A stretch of DNA of 64,000 nt from Burkholderia sp. Leaf177 (GCF_001424345.1 NZ_LMPF01000023.1:187006-251005); one strand, 5' to 3'. Shown: positions 35,221 through 44,192, counted from the first letter of the stretch. Numbers and translations are program-made. Notes: generated by a model from the letters alone, not told the origin.

Positions 35221-35275
35221 AGGGTAATTACCTAGTGCTTGAACGAAGTATAGGGTAATCCCTAGTCACGGGCAA
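35221..35275 (-). promoter_or_regulatory. DUF3563 promoter with two tandem operator-like repeats
   Basis: On the minus strand TTGCCC (35270-35275) and TATACT (35247-35252) are 17 bp apart. A perfect inverted repeat TAGGG-N4-CCCTA (35251-35264) overlaps the -10. A related copy with palindrome GGTAATTACC (35223-35232) lies downstream of the likely start site. The shared AGGGTAAT blocks are 31 bp apart, three helical turns, which places both on one DNA face. Confidence 0.65.
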
Positions 35276-35323
35276 GTGTTCAAAAGAACGTGTTGATGCA
35301 AAAGGCTTTTTTACAACACTGGA

Positions 35324-36466
35324 TCAAACCAGCGTCTCGTCGCGAACCGGCGACTGCACCCGGCGTTGATGCTTGAAGAACTCCCACAGCATGGCTGAAG
35401 CCTCCGGACCCTTGGCCGAATGGAATGGCACGGTATCGTCGCCACCGCTCCACGCGTGGCCCAGTCCGCGCACGATGCAAACGCGCATGACGCGCCGGCC
35501 ATTTCTCACATAATCCGTCGTCACGCTGGTAGCCTGGGTTTCTTCGCGGCGCTCACCGTTTTTCCAGGCACCGTTGGCATCGACGAAACGATTCAGACGC
35601 AGGAATTCCGAAGTCAGCTGCTCGGCATTGACCTTCGACACCACTGAATCCAGTTCGCCATGCAAGATCACAGTTGGCATGCCGGGATAACTGGTGACAT
35701 CGACGGCGGCATCGATCAACGCTACCGGGTCTTTCCGCGAGCCTCGACGCATGATGTCCATTGCATCGATACCGGAGTTGGCATCGCCGAAAACCACGCC
35801 CGAATGCAGGCCCACGGCCGCGAAAACGAAGGGATATTCGACCGCAAGCCGGGCCGCGAGCCCAGCGCCGGCCGACATTCCGGCAAGATAGACGCGTTCG
35901 GCATCCAGGTCATGCCGGCCGACAATCTCATTGATCAGCGATACGACCGAAGCCGCTTCCCCGTCGCCTGCACCCTCATACCAATGCCAGCATCGATGAA
36001 CATGCGCTGTTTTCGACTGCTCGGGATACAAGACCGCGAATCCATACCGGTCAGCAAGCAAATTGACGCGTGTGCCCTGCGCGAACTCTTCGGCGGATTG
36101 CTGGCAGCCGTGCATCATGACCAGCAGCGGCATATGGGTAGGTTCGGCGTTCGCGGGCAAGTACAGCGCATAGGCCAGGTGATTTACAAACCGGCCGGCC
36201 GCGGGGGGCGCCGAGTGGAACGATCGCGCCCACTTACCCGCGGCCCATGCAGATGCACGCGGCCGGACGCGCGATTCACGCACGGCGCGCGCCTTCACCG
36301 TGGTTCGCGGCTTGACTGGCAAGCTCGGGCTGATTACGGATTTCGCAGCCTTGGCGCTTACAGGACGCACTGCAGTACGCGGCTTCGGTGATCTTGGCGG
36401 CGCAATTTGTGTGGCGACCAGGCGTTTCAAGCCTCGTAGCCACAATTTCGTCAGACTTTTAGGCAT
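35324..36466 (-). CDS. PHB depolymerase-family esterase
   Basis: A 380-residue alpha/beta hydrolase of the extracellular-PHB-depolymerase/LpqC type. The lipase box is GMSAG (AERVYLAGMSAGAGLA); the oxyanion region is LLVMMHGCQQSAEEFA; the catalytic His lies in RGLGHAWSGGD. The first 80 residues are basic and Pro/Arg-rich with no clear Sec signal, so export is uncertain. Relatives act on polyhydroxyalkanoate or feruloyl-type esters. ATG at 36466 is chosen over a GTG at 36481. Confidence 0.87.
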   Translation of the reverse strand: MPKSLTKLWLRGLKRLVATQIAPPRSPKPRTAVRPVSAKAAKSVISPSLPVKPRTTVKARAVRESRVRPRASAWAAGKWARSFHSAPPAAGRFVNHLAYALYLPANAEPTHMPLLVMMHGCQQSAEEFAQGTRVNLLADRYGFAVLYPEQSKTAHVHRCWHWYEGAGDGEAASVVSLINEIVGRHDLDAERVYLAGMSAGAGLAARLAVEYPFVFAAVGLHSGVVFGDANSGIDAMDIMRRGSRKDPVALIDAAVDVTSYPGMPTVILHGELDSVVSKVNAEQLTSEFLRLNRFVDANGAWKNGERREETQATSVTTDYVRNGRRVMRVCIVRGLGHAWSGGDDTVPFHSAKGPEASAMLWEFFKHQRRVQSPVRDETLV

Positions 36467-36737
36467 CGAATTTGGTCCCACACGTTAGAAAAGTGATCCG
36501 TCAAAACGCATCAAAATGACGGAAGTTGTGCAGTGCACAATAGCATCTATTGGGAAGCTGCGTGCGAGACACAGAATTTCACCTCGACACGTATTGTTGA
36601 CACGTAGATGCCAGAACAGCGCTAATTAAGCGAAGTTGAGCTTTATCATCGAAATTCATGGTGACCGCTTCGTTAAGTTTGCAGCCTGAACCGCCCGGTA
36701 TAATGTCTGCTTTTTCCCGCTATGCAGAACAATCTTC

Positions 36738-37433
36738 ATGCCTGACTTGCCGCTATCTCTCTGGCTCACCATTACTTCGATCGGCAGCGTCGGTGTCATG
36801 ATCCCGCTCGCCCTCGCGGTAGCAGCCTGGCTCGCGATCGGATACCCGTGGCGTTACGCCGTCTGCTGGCTTCTTCTGCTCGGCGCGGCAAGCGGGCTGG
36901 TCTTTCTCACCAAGCTTGCGTTCATGGGCTGGGGCATCGGCATACGCGATCTGGATTTCACAGGAATTAGCGGCCACGCGATGATTTCGTCGGCGGTATT
37001 GCCGGTCGCGTTGTTCGTGGCGTGCCTGCCCGGTCGGCAATGGGTAAGAGGGCTCGGTGTCAGTGTTGGCGTGCTGGTCGGAGTCGTGGTCGGCGTGTCG
37101 CGCATTCTGTTGAACGCGCATTCAGTGTCGGAAGTGGTCTCGGGCTGCGGGCTCGGCGCTCTGGCGGCGCTTCTGTTCGTGGCGTACGCGTGGCGTGCGG
37201 AAGCGGGCAAGCTGTCGCCAGCGCCTGTTGTCGTAAGTCTCGCGCTGGTCGCAGTCGTGCTCCACGGGATTCCCGTGCCTACGCAGCGGTGGATCACCGA
37301 TATCGCTTTGCAGCTATCCGGCCGCGAGCAGCCGTATATCCGGGCGCGCTGGAAAGCCGGCCAATACGACAAACCTGCCGTGAAGCCGGCAAGACATATC
37401 GACGTCCGGTTTGGTGGCCCAACGGAGTCATGA
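36738..37433 (+). CDS. PAP2-family membrane phosphatase
   Basis: A 231-residue inner-membrane protein with about six spans. The phosphatase signature parts are SGHAMISSA (motif 2) and SRILLNAHSVSEVVSG (motif 3 with catalytic His); the usual KxxxxxxRP motif 1 is not obvious, so catalysis is not certain. Homologues dephosphorylate lipid phosphates such as undecaprenyl diphosphate or phosphatidate. No tight operon partner is seen. Confidence 0.8.
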   Translation: MPDLPLSLWLTITSIGSVGVMIPLALAVAAWLAIGYPWRYAVCWLLLLGAASGLVFLTKLAFMGWGIGIRDLDFTGISGHAMISSAVLPVALFVACLPGRQWVRGLGVSVGVLVGVVVGVSRILLNAHSVSEVVSGCGLGALAALLFVAYAWRAEAGKLSPAPVVVSLALVAVVLHGIPVPTQRWITDIALQLSGREQPYIRARWKAGQYDKPAVKPARHIDVRFGGPTES

Positions 37434-37461
37434 AGCCCTGAGTAATCGAGTGCGCGCTTCC

Positions 37462-37485
37462 CGTTATAGCCGCGAATATATTACG
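37462..37485 (+). promoter_or_regulatory. Candidate ModE operator upstream of modA
   Basis: CGTTATA (37462-37468), 10 bp, then TATTACG (37479-37485) form a 24-bp imperfect dyad with 6 of 7 symmetric matches. The half-sites resemble the known CGTTATA/TATAACG layout of ModE operators. It ends 32 bp before modA, where repression by molybdate-bound ModE would be expected. Confidence 0.65.
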
Positions 37486-37517
37486 ATGCGCTTTCCATTC
37501 ATTTCGACCTGGCCATC

Positions 37518-38288
37518 GTGTTCAAAATCAAACAATCGCTGATCGTCGCCGCCCTCGCCGTTTCTTCCATCGCGCTGCAAAGTGCGGCTCATGCCGATGA
37601 AATCGTCGTCTCCGCAGCCGCGAGCCTGACCAACGCGTTCAAGGCCATTGGCGACGCCTACGAAAAGCAGCACCCGGGCACCAAGGTCCTGATGAACTTC
37701 GGCGCGTCCGACGTGCTCATGCAGCAGATCGTGAAAGGCGCGCCCGCCGATGTCTTCGCGTCCGCCGATCAGAAAGCGATGGACAAGGCCATCGGGGAAA
37801 AAGTGATCGCAACCGAATCGCGCCGCGACTTCGCCGCGAATTCGCTCGTGTTGATCGTGCCGAAGGACAGCGCTTTCACGCCTGCCAGCGTGAAAGACCT
37901 CACCGAAGCCAGCGTCAAGCGCGTGGCATACGGCGATCCGGCTTCTGTGCCGGTCGGCCGATACACGGAAGGCGCGCTCAAGGAAGCCGGCGTTTGGGAT
38001 GCGGTCAGCGCCAAAGGGGTGCTTGCATCGAACGTGCGCCAAAGTCTCGACTACGTGGCACGAGGCGAAGTGGACGCGGGATTTGTGTTCGGCACCGACG
38101 CCGCCGTGATGCCGGATCGCGTGAAAGTGGCGCTGACCGTGCCGACGCAAACCACGATCACCTATCCGATCGCGCAGGTCGCGCAAAGCAAACATGCCGC
38201 CGATGCTCAATCGTTTATTGCGTTCGTGTTGTCGCCGGAAGGCCAGAAGACGCTGGCGCAATTCGGCTTCAAGCCGCCGGTTAAGTAA
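37518..38288 (+). CDS. modA: Molybdate-binding periplasmic protein ModA
   Basis: A 256-residue substrate-binding protein with a Sec signal (to about AHA/D28). The mature start DEIVVSAAASLTNAF and later NFGASDVLMQQI, with AYGDPASVPVGRY, are typical ModA ligand residues. It captures molybdate (and tungstate) for the ModBC importer. GTG start at 37518. modB begins 6 bp after it. Confidence 0.94.
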   Translation: MFKIKQSLIVAALAVSSIALQSAAHADEIVVSAAASLTNAFKAIGDAYEKQHPGTKVLMNFGASDVLMQQIVKGAPADVFASADQKAMDKAIGEKVIATESRRDFAANSLVLIVPKDSAFTPASVKDLTEASVKRVAYGDPASVPVGRYTEGALKEAGVWDAVSAKGVLASNVRQSLDYVARGEVDAGFVFGTDAAVMPDRVKVALTVPTQTTITYPIAQVAQSKHAADAQSFIAFVLSPEGQKTLAQFGFKPPVK

Positions 38289-38294
38289 AACTTC

Positions 38295-38969
38295 ATGGAT
38301 CACGCGTGGATTCCGCTGCTGTTGTCGCTGAAAGTGGCCGGCTGGGCGACGGCGATCGACGTCGTGCTCGGCGTCGCGGTGGCGTTCGGTTTGTCGCGAT
38401 GGCGGTCGTCGGCGCGCGAGTTGGTCGATTCGTTGCTGACGTTGCCGCTCGTCATGCCGCCTACAGTTCTCGGTTATTACCTGCTCGTGCTGCTCGGCCG
38501 GCGCGGCGTGATCGGCGCGTGGCTCGATAAATTCGATATCCAGCTGGTCTTTACGTGGCAGGGCGCCGTGATCGCGTCGGCGGTGGTCGCCTTTCCGCTC
38601 GTCCTGAAATCCGCGCGCACGGCGTTTGAAGCCGTTGATCCGCAGTTCGAACGTGCGGCGCGAACGCTCGGTATCGATGAAACCGCTGTGTTTTTTCGTG
38701 TCACGCTGCCGCTCGCCGCGCGCGGCATTCTGGCCGGCGCGCTGCTCGCGTTCGCGCGGGCGCTGGGCGAGTTCGGCGCCACGCTGATGATCGCGGGCAA
38801 TCTCCCCGGCCGGACACAAACGCTTTCGGTCGCGGTATATGCAGCCGTGCAAGCCGGCGACGACAGCACGGCGAACGTCCTGGTGATCGTGACATCCGTA
38901 ACGTGCGTGGTGATTTTGCTCGCGGCCGGGCGCTTGTTGCCCCAGCGGTCGATGGCATCGGTACGTTGA
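38295..38969 (+). CDS. modB: Molybdate ABC transporter permease ModB
   Basis: A 224-residue integral membrane permease with about five or six spans. The ABC-permease EAA loop reads DPQFERAARTLGIDETAVFF, then LPLAARGILAGALLAFARALGEFGATLMIAG, highly typical of ModB. One base separates its stop from modC, so the three genes are one operon. Confidence 0.94.
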   Translation: MDHAWIPLLLSLKVAGWATAIDVVLGVAVAFGLSRWRSSARELVDSLLTLPLVMPPTVLGYYLLVLLGRRGVIGAWLDKFDIQLVFTWQGAVIASAVVAFPLVLKSARTAFEAVDPQFERAARTLGIDETAVFFRVTLPLAARGILAGALLAFARALGEFGATLMIAGNLPGRTQTLSVAVYAAVQAGDDSTANVLVIVTSVTCVVILLAAGRLLPQRSMASVR

Positions 38970-38970
38970 T

Positions 38971-39690
38971 ATGACCGCCCTTTCCGTTCGCCTGCGCAAG
39001 CATTTCATCACGCCCGAGCGCGATTTCCTCCTCGATGTAGCGTTCGAATCGACCAGCCAGCGCATCGTGTTGTTCGGGCCGTCGGGCGCGGGGAAGAGTC
39101 TGACGCTTCAGGCTATCGCGGGATTGATCCATTTGGACGAAGGCGCGATCGTGCTGAACGGCACCACGCTGCTCGATACAACCAAGGGCATCGACCTGAC
39201 GCCGCAGGCGCGGCGGATCGCTTATCTGTTCCAGGACTACGCGCTTTTTCCCCATTTGAACGTTCGGCAGAACATTGCGTTCGGCCTGAAGCGCGGCTGG
39301 TGGAATCCGTCGAAACACGTGGCGCACGCGGACATTGATTACTGGCTGAACGCGTTCGATTTGAAGCCGGTCGCGCGGCAATATCCCGCGCAATTATCCG
39401 GCGGTCAAAAGCAGCGCGTGGCCCTGGCGCGGGCGCTGATTCCGCATCCGCAATTGTTGCTGCTCGACGAGCCATTCTCCGCGCTCGACATGGCGTTGCG
39501 TCAGCGTATGCGACAGGAACTCGCCGATCTGCAAAGCCGCCTCGATATCCCGATGATTCTGATCACGCACGATCCTGACGATGTCGCCATGTTCGGCGAT
39601 CAGGTCGTGAATCTGCGCGAGGGTATCGTGCAGATTCACGATGCCGGCAGTCTCAATCCGTCACGCCAAGAATCACGCTCGACGCCTTGA
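38971..39690 (+). CDS. modC: Molybdate ABC transporter ATPase ModC, short form
   Basis: A 239-residue ABC ATPase. Walker A is GPSGAGKS, the signature is LSGGQKQRVALARAL, Walker B is LLLLDEPFSALD, followed by the switch His in LITHDPDDVAMF. Typical ModC has about 350 residues with a C-terminal molybdate-binding TOBE/Mop domain; this one stops right after the ATPase, so it lacks that sensor domain. Its last 38 bases overlap the convergent modE gene, which carries two such domains. Confidence 0.92.
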   Translation: MTALSVRLRKHFITPERDFLLDVAFESTSQRIVLFGPSGAGKSLTLQAIAGLIHLDEGAIVLNGTTLLDTTKGIDLTPQARRIAYLFQDYALFPHLNVRQNIAFGLKRGWWNPSKHVAHADIDYWLNAFDLKPVARQYPAQLSGGQKQRVALARALIPHPQLLLLDEPFSALDMALRQRMRQELADLQSRLDIPMILITHDPDDVAMFGDQVVNLREGIVQIHDAGSLNPSRQESRSTP

Positions 39691-40468
39691 ATGCCGCGAT
39701 CGCGTTCTGACCTTCCGCGAGTCCGAGCGTGTCCACGCTTTCGTTGGTGATGACGGCGGTGACCGTGGTCGCGTCATCGAGTGCAAGCGAAACTTCCGCG
39801 TTCACCGCGCCGCGCGTCACCTTCGAAACCTTCCCCTTCAGCTGATTGCGCGCCGAGATCCGGACCGGTTCGTCCGCCATCAGGATCACCCACGACGCCT
39901 TCACCAGTGCAAACGCGCCACCGCCTTCCTTGAGGCCGAGTGACTCGGTGCTTTCGTGCGTGACGATCGCGATAATCGATTGGCCGCCCGACAGCGCGAG
40001 TTCGATTTCATCGTTGACGGCGCCGCGCGTGATCTTTTTGACCGTGCCGAATAGCTGGTTGCGTGCGCTGGTTTTCATGCCGATCCGTCCAATGAGTTGC
40101 CAGTCGTGCTCGAAATCTTCTATGGCCGCGCCCGCGCGATCGAGAAACAGCCGGTGTTCCCGTTCGATGGCGCCATATGTATCGATCAGCTTCAGCGCCT
40201 TCGGCGTCAAAGTCGTTCCGCCGCCGCCCTTGCCGCCAGTTGCACGCACGACGAGCGCGGCGCCGGCGAGGTTGTTCATGGCATCGATAGCGTCCCACGC
40301 CGCCTTGTAGCTCATCCCGACTGCTTTGGCCGCGCCGGTGATCGAGCCGGTTTGCTGGATGGCCGCGAGCAATGCAATGCGTGCCGCGCCGCCGAGCGTC
40401 TCGTTGCCACTGCGAAACCAGACGGCGCCGCCGACTTCGATGGGTTCGTCACGCATTTCGTGGGTCAT
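39653..40468 (-). CDS. modE: Molybdate-responsive regulator ModE
   Basis: A 271-residue regulator with an N-terminal LysR-like winged helix (GSITGAAKAVGMSYKAAWDAID) and two Mop/TOBE domains; both have the same SARNQL-G-V-K-TRGAVN core. Molybdate-bound ModE dimers repress modABC and adjust molybdoenzyme genes. It is convergent with modC, overlapping by 38 bp, while its candidate operator lies before modA at 37462. Confidence 0.94.
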   Translation of the reverse strand: MTHEMRDEPIEVGGAVWFRSGNETLGGAARIALLAAIQQTGSITGAAKAVGMSYKAAWDAIDAMNNLAGAALVVRATGGKGGGGTTLTPKALKLIDTYGAIEREHRLFLDRAGAAIEDFEHDWQLIGRIGMKTSARNQLFGTVKKITRGAVNDEIELALSGGQSIIAIVTHESTESLGLKEGGGAFALVKASWVILMADEPVRISARNQLKGKVSKVTRGAVNAEVSLALDDATTVTAVITNESVDTLGLAEGQNAIAAFKASSVILGVTD

Positions 40469-40519
40469 GGCTGCATCGCCGGCTTGTTAAACAGAACGCG
40501 ATTATATTGGGCGCTGGAA

Positions 40520-41935
40520 TTACCTGATATGCGGCTTTTTTATCTTGCGCAAGATACGTTCGCCTTCGGCCGCGTGCATCTGCTGAGCTGCGACGGCGAA
40601 ACCCTTCGCCAGACCTTTCTGGAAATCATTGGCTTCTTCCAGCGTTGCAAGGCGTTGCGCGGCGACGGCTGCGTCGTTGCCATCGCCGAGAACGGTCTGC
40701 AAATCGCCCAATGCTTTCTCCACGTCCTTGCGCGTGGATCGCGTGACGATCGAGCGGAAAAACTCGAGCGCGTAACGCAAGCGCTTGGCATGGATGCGTA
40801 CTTTGTGGCGCGTGCTTGCATCGATGCTCGTCAGATCCGGCGTCCGCGCGATCTTCCGATAATGCTTGGTGATGCGCTTTTGCGCGTGCTCGCCAAGCGT
40901 GCGATCCGCGAGCTCGGGCGGCGCTTCGAGCGTGCTGAACCATTGCACGAACGCCACGGCGAGGCTCGCGTAACGTGGCGAACTCATTGCGTCGACCAGA
41001 CGCTTGCGCGCGGCCATGCGTTTTGCATCGGCGGCGCGGTTTAACACGGACCACGAATCCTGACGATGTTCGTCATCGGCGGCGGCGTAGGCCGGAAGCG
41101 TTGTGTCGGTGAAGACATCCCAGTCGCGGGCATCGGCGAGCAAGTCGCCAAACCACTTCAGATCGGGCGCGACTTGCGCGTTCCAGGTTTCATCGATCCA
41201 TTCGGGGAAAAGTTTGAGCGCGGTCTTGAGCCGCCGCTGCGCCACGCGCAGTTGATGCACATGTTCAGCTTCAAGACAGACGCGCGACGCCCCGTCGTTA
41301 CCGAACCATTGCGCCGCCACGGACTTGCCGATCTCATCGAACGCACCGGTCGGCGTGATGTGGCGCGGCAACTTCAGCTTGCCGGCTTTCACGGGCTCGT
41401 GCGCGGCGGGATCGATGTGAACCGGTGAGATCACGAAAGGCAGCGTCTTGGCTATCTCACGCGCGATCTCGAACAGCGCTTCACGCGATTCGGGCGTGGC
41501 GGTGAGCGTTAAGGTCGCCGGGTTATTGGCTTCTATTTTCAGGTTCGCGCGAACCGATCCCGGTAGATCCCATTCGATCATTGGCGCTTCGGAGGCTTCG
41601 CCAAGAATGGCGTCGGTATCGCCGAGAAGTTTCTGCAAGTCAGCAAGGGTTTGTTCGGACGCAATCCACGCCTTTAAATCATCTTGCGCGTCAGCGGCGG
41701 CCTCTTTAAGCCAAACAAAAGGCCATTCCCACCGGCGCGCCGCAAACATCTTTTCCTGCCCGCGCGTTTCGATGCTCACGTCAAAACCCTGCAAATCCGC
41801 TTCGACTTTTTGCGTTTGCAACATGACATCGCGGCGGCGTGCTCCGGAAAACGAAGCGAGTTCCGACAGCGCCTTATCGGGCGGCGTGTTCGAAACATCA
41901 CGGGAAATCATCACCAGCTCGACGAGTTGCAACAT
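40520..41935 (-). CDS. CHAD domain protein with degenerate CYTH-like N-terminus
   Basis: A 471-residue protein. The C-terminal CHAD domain (roughly residues 200-460) has the conserved His/Arg helices VHQLRVAQRRLKTALKLF and HKVRIHAKRLRYALEFF. CHAD domains bind inorganic polyphosphate. The N-terminal part has the size and place of a CYTH triphosphatase, but I do not find the ExExK signature, so that activity is doubtful. ATG at 41935 has TGGAGAA just upstream; an upstream frame extends to 41995. It is divergent from a phosphate transporter (186 bp). Confidence 0.85.
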   Translation of the reverse strand: MLQLVELVMISRDVSNTPPDKALSELASFSGARRRDVMLQTQKVEADLQGFDVSIETRGQEKMFAARRWEWPFVWLKEAAADAQDDLKAWIASEQTLADLQKLLGDTDAILGEASEAPMIEWDLPGSVRANLKIEANNPATLTLTATPESREALFEIAREIAKTLPFVISPVHIDPAAHEPVKAGKLKLPRHITPTGAFDEIGKSVAAQWFGNDGASRVCLEAEHVHQLRVAQRRLKTALKLFPEWIDETWNAQVAPDLKWFGDLLADARDWDVFTDTTLPAYAAADDEHRQDSWSVLNRAADAKRMAARKRLVDAMSSPRYASLAVAFVQWFSTLEAPPELADRTLGEHAQKRITKHYRKIARTPDLTSIDASTRHKVRIHAKRLRYALEFFRSIVTRSTRKDVEKALGDLQTVLGDGNDAAVAAQRLATLEEANDFQKGLAKGFAVAAQQMHAAEGERILRKIKKPHIR

Positions 41936-42120
41936 AAGTTCTCCATCATGAACGCGACACTCATCAAGGCAGCAAGTCCCAAGCCGCGCTTTCAAATCAG
42001 ACGAATTTCAATGCTTTCGCGTGTCATCAAAACGCAATAAAGCGCGTGCAAACATGGACAGCGTTACTGCCAGATGCCCACTCTCCGCACCATTCGCTGC
42101 TTCCGCACAAAGGACGTTAC

Positions 42121-43713
42121 ATGCCTGACTTGACCCTTCCCGATAGCAACGACACGCAAGGGCGAACGCTCGGACGGCGGCTCAGCATGCCGCTCTTCCT
42201 GATCGTCATTGCCGGCGGCATCATTTATTGCGTCACGCACTTGCTGCACGACCTCGAAGCAGTCCAGCAATCGTCGATATTGCCTTACGTTCTACTCGGC
42301 GTTGCGTTGATGATCGCGCTGGGCTTTGAGTTCGTAAATGGCTTTCACGATACCGCCAACGCCGTCGCGACTGTGATCTACACCCATTCGCTCGCGCCCA
42401 ATCTCGCGGTCGTCTGGTCAGGCGCGTGGAATTTCCTGGGCGTGCTGGTATCGAGCGGCGCGGTTGCGTTCGGCATCCTGCAATTGCTGCCCGTGGAACT
42501 GATCCTCGGCGTGGGGACATCGCAGGGATTCGCGATGGTCTTCGCGCTTCTGATCGCCGCGATCATCTGGAACCTCGGCACGTGGGCGGTCGGGATTCCG
42601 TCGTCGAGTTCGCATACGCTGATTGGATCGGTGATCGGCGTCGGGCTGATGAACCAGATGTTGCATGGCACGTCGGGAACATCGGGCGTTGACTGGGGGC
42701 AAGCGCTCGCGGTCGGCAAGTCGTTGCTGTTTTCGCCGCTGATCGGCTTCGTTCTGGCCGGCCTGCTGCTTTACATCATGAAGCTCGTGGTACGCGTTCC
42801 CGCGCTTTATAAAGAGCCGAAGAAAAACACGCCGCCGCCCTTCTGGATTCGATGCCTGCTGATCCTGACCTGCACGGGCGTTTCGTTTGCGCACGGTTCC
42901 AACGATGGTCAGAAAGGCATGGGACTCATCATGCTGATCCTGATCGGGACGGTCCCAACCGCTTACGCGCTGAACAAGGCCGTGACTCCTGCCGAGACGC
43001 AGACCTTCTTGTCGGTCGGACATCATGCGTCAGAGGTGCTCGGCAAATACACGAATGGCGCGGCGCCGGTCGCCGATCCGCGCGCCGTCGTGCAGCACTA
43101 TGTGCAGACCAAGACGGTCGAGCCGAATACGATCGTCGCGTTGAAGCAGCTCACCGATCTCATCGACGGACAAGTCGGCACGTCGGATTCCATGGCGAAC
43201 GTGCCGCAAAATATCGTGGGCAACGTGCGCAACAACATGTACGTGAGTTCGGAAGCGCTGCGCCTGATGGACAAGCAAAGTGCGCCGGCTTTCGCGCCTG
43301 AAGATGCCGCCGTGCTCAAGAACTACAAAGGCCAGCTCGATCACTCGACGAAGTTCATCCCGACGTGGGTAAAGGTCGCCGTCGCGGTGGCTCTTGGGCT
43401 CGGCACCATGGTCGGCTGGAAGCGCATTGTGGTGACGGTGGGCGAGCGCATCGGCAAGACGCATTTGACCTACGGGCAGGGTGCATCGGCGGAACTGGTC
43501 GCGATGGTGACCATCGGCGCCGCCGATATGTACGGCCTGCCGGTCAGCACGACGCACGTGTTGTCGTCGGGCGTGGCGGGAACCATGGCCGCGAACGGCT
43601 CCGGGCTGCAATGGAAAACCGTGCGTAGCCTGGCGCTTGCCTGGGTGCTGACGTTGCCGGTTTCCATCGCGCTGGCGGCCGGATTGTTCTGGGTGTTCCG
43701 CGGCCTGTTCTGA
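42121..43713 (+). CDS. pit: PiT-family inorganic phosphate transporter
   Basis: A 530-residue membrane carrier with about ten to twelve spans. The duplicated PiT signature is present: FVNGFHDTANAVATVIYT in the N-half and SFAHGSNDGQKGMGLIML in the C-half. These take up phosphate (or metal-phosphate) with protons at low affinity. A hydrophilic loop of about 130 residues separates the halves. ATG at 42121 is chosen because AAAGGA precedes it. Neighbouring a CHAD protein, it hints at linked phosphate and polyphosphate handling. Confidence 0.93.
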   Translation: MPDLTLPDSNDTQGRTLGRRLSMPLFLIVIAGGIIYCVTHLLHDLEAVQQSSILPYVLLGVALMIALGFEFVNGFHDTANAVATVIYTHSLAPNLAVVWSGAWNFLGVLVSSGAVAFGILQLLPVELILGVGTSQGFAMVFALLIAAIIWNLGTWAVGIPSSSSHTLIGSVIGVGLMNQMLHGTSGTSGVDWGQALAVGKSLLFSPLIGFVLAGLLLYIMKLVVRVPALYKEPKKNTPPPFWIRCLLILTCTGVSFAHGSNDGQKGMGLIMLILIGTVPTAYALNKAVTPAETQTFLSVGHHASEVLGKYTNGAAPVADPRAVVQHYVQTKTVEPNTIVALKQLTDLIDGQVGTSDSMANVPQNIVGNVRNNMYVSSEALRLMDKQSAPAFAPEDAAVLKNYKGQLDHSTKFIPTWVKVAVAVALGLGTMVGWKRIVVTVGERIGKTHLTYGQGASAELVAMVTIGAADMYGLPVSTTHVLSSGVAGTMAANGSGLQWKTVRSLALAWVLTLPVSIALAAGLFWVFRGLF

Positions 43714-44033
43714 GCGTTTGCGGTTGTTCAGCTGTCTCAGTTCTTCTCCAGCGGCAGCGGGTTTTTGATCTCTCTAAAAACCGCTGCCGCGCTTGCAAAA
43801 TTTCCCGATCGCTGACCGGCTTTTGTTCGTGCGTCAGCATCGCGTCGATCCCAATCCATATCCACCAAGCCTTTCCGCCGATGGCACAGCGTTTGCTCAT
43901 AGGATCGGGCAATCGCGAGGGTATCGGCGATGCGGGACACAACAAGCTTCACCATCCGCCGATACTCACGCCGCCCCGCTCGCGGCATCGCCATTCACTC
44001 TTCAGCAGAAGCCAATAATTAAGGAGAAGTGGA
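43714..44033. other. Intergenic region with a long hairpin
   Basis: About 320 bases. It holds the inverted repeat at 43751-43790 and otherwise no supported gene; an 85-codon minus-strand ORF is rejected. A clear AAGGAG at 44021-44026 serves the tiny gene that follows. Confidence 0.5.
43751..43790. repeat. Inverted repeat after pit
   Basis: GCGGCAGCGG-G-TTTTT and AAAAA-CCGCTGCCGC form a 15-bp stem with one bulged G and a 9-nt loop. There is no following T run, so it is not a classical terminator, but it could stabilise the pit mRNA end or stop transcription with Rho. Confidence 0.6.
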
Positions 44034-44192
44034 ATGACTATCGGAACAATTTTGCTCGTTGTGTTGATCCTGTTGCTGCTCGGCGCTTTCCCGTCGTGGC
44101 CGCACAGCCGCAGCTGGGGTTATGGCCCAAGCGGGATTCTGGGCGTGGTGTTGATCATCGTGATCGTGCTGCTGCTCATGGGCCGGCTATAA
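44034..44192 (+). CDS. DUF3309-type tiny membrane protein
   Basis: A 52-residue protein starting MTIGTILLVVLILLLLGAFP and ending VLIIVIVLLLMGRL, with PSWPHSRSWGYGPSG between the two hydrophobic helices. This two-helix hairpin with a Trp/Tyr-rich loop is typical of DUF3309, of unknown function. AAGGAG lies 7-8 bases before ATG. The SDR gene follows 103 bp later. Confidence 0.88.
   Translation: MTIGTILLVVLILLLLGAFPSWPHSRSWGYGPSGILGVVLIIVIVLLLMGRL

Noticed and set aside
39653..39690. modC/modE overlap as a sequencing frameshift
   Set aside because: Both proteins end naturally (ModE with a complete second Mop domain), so the convergent overlap looks genuine.
43737..43994. 85-codon minus-strand ORF between pit and the DUF3309 gene
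   Set aside because: No ribosome site, Arg/Asp-rich shadow-like composition and it runs through the hairpin at 43751-43790.
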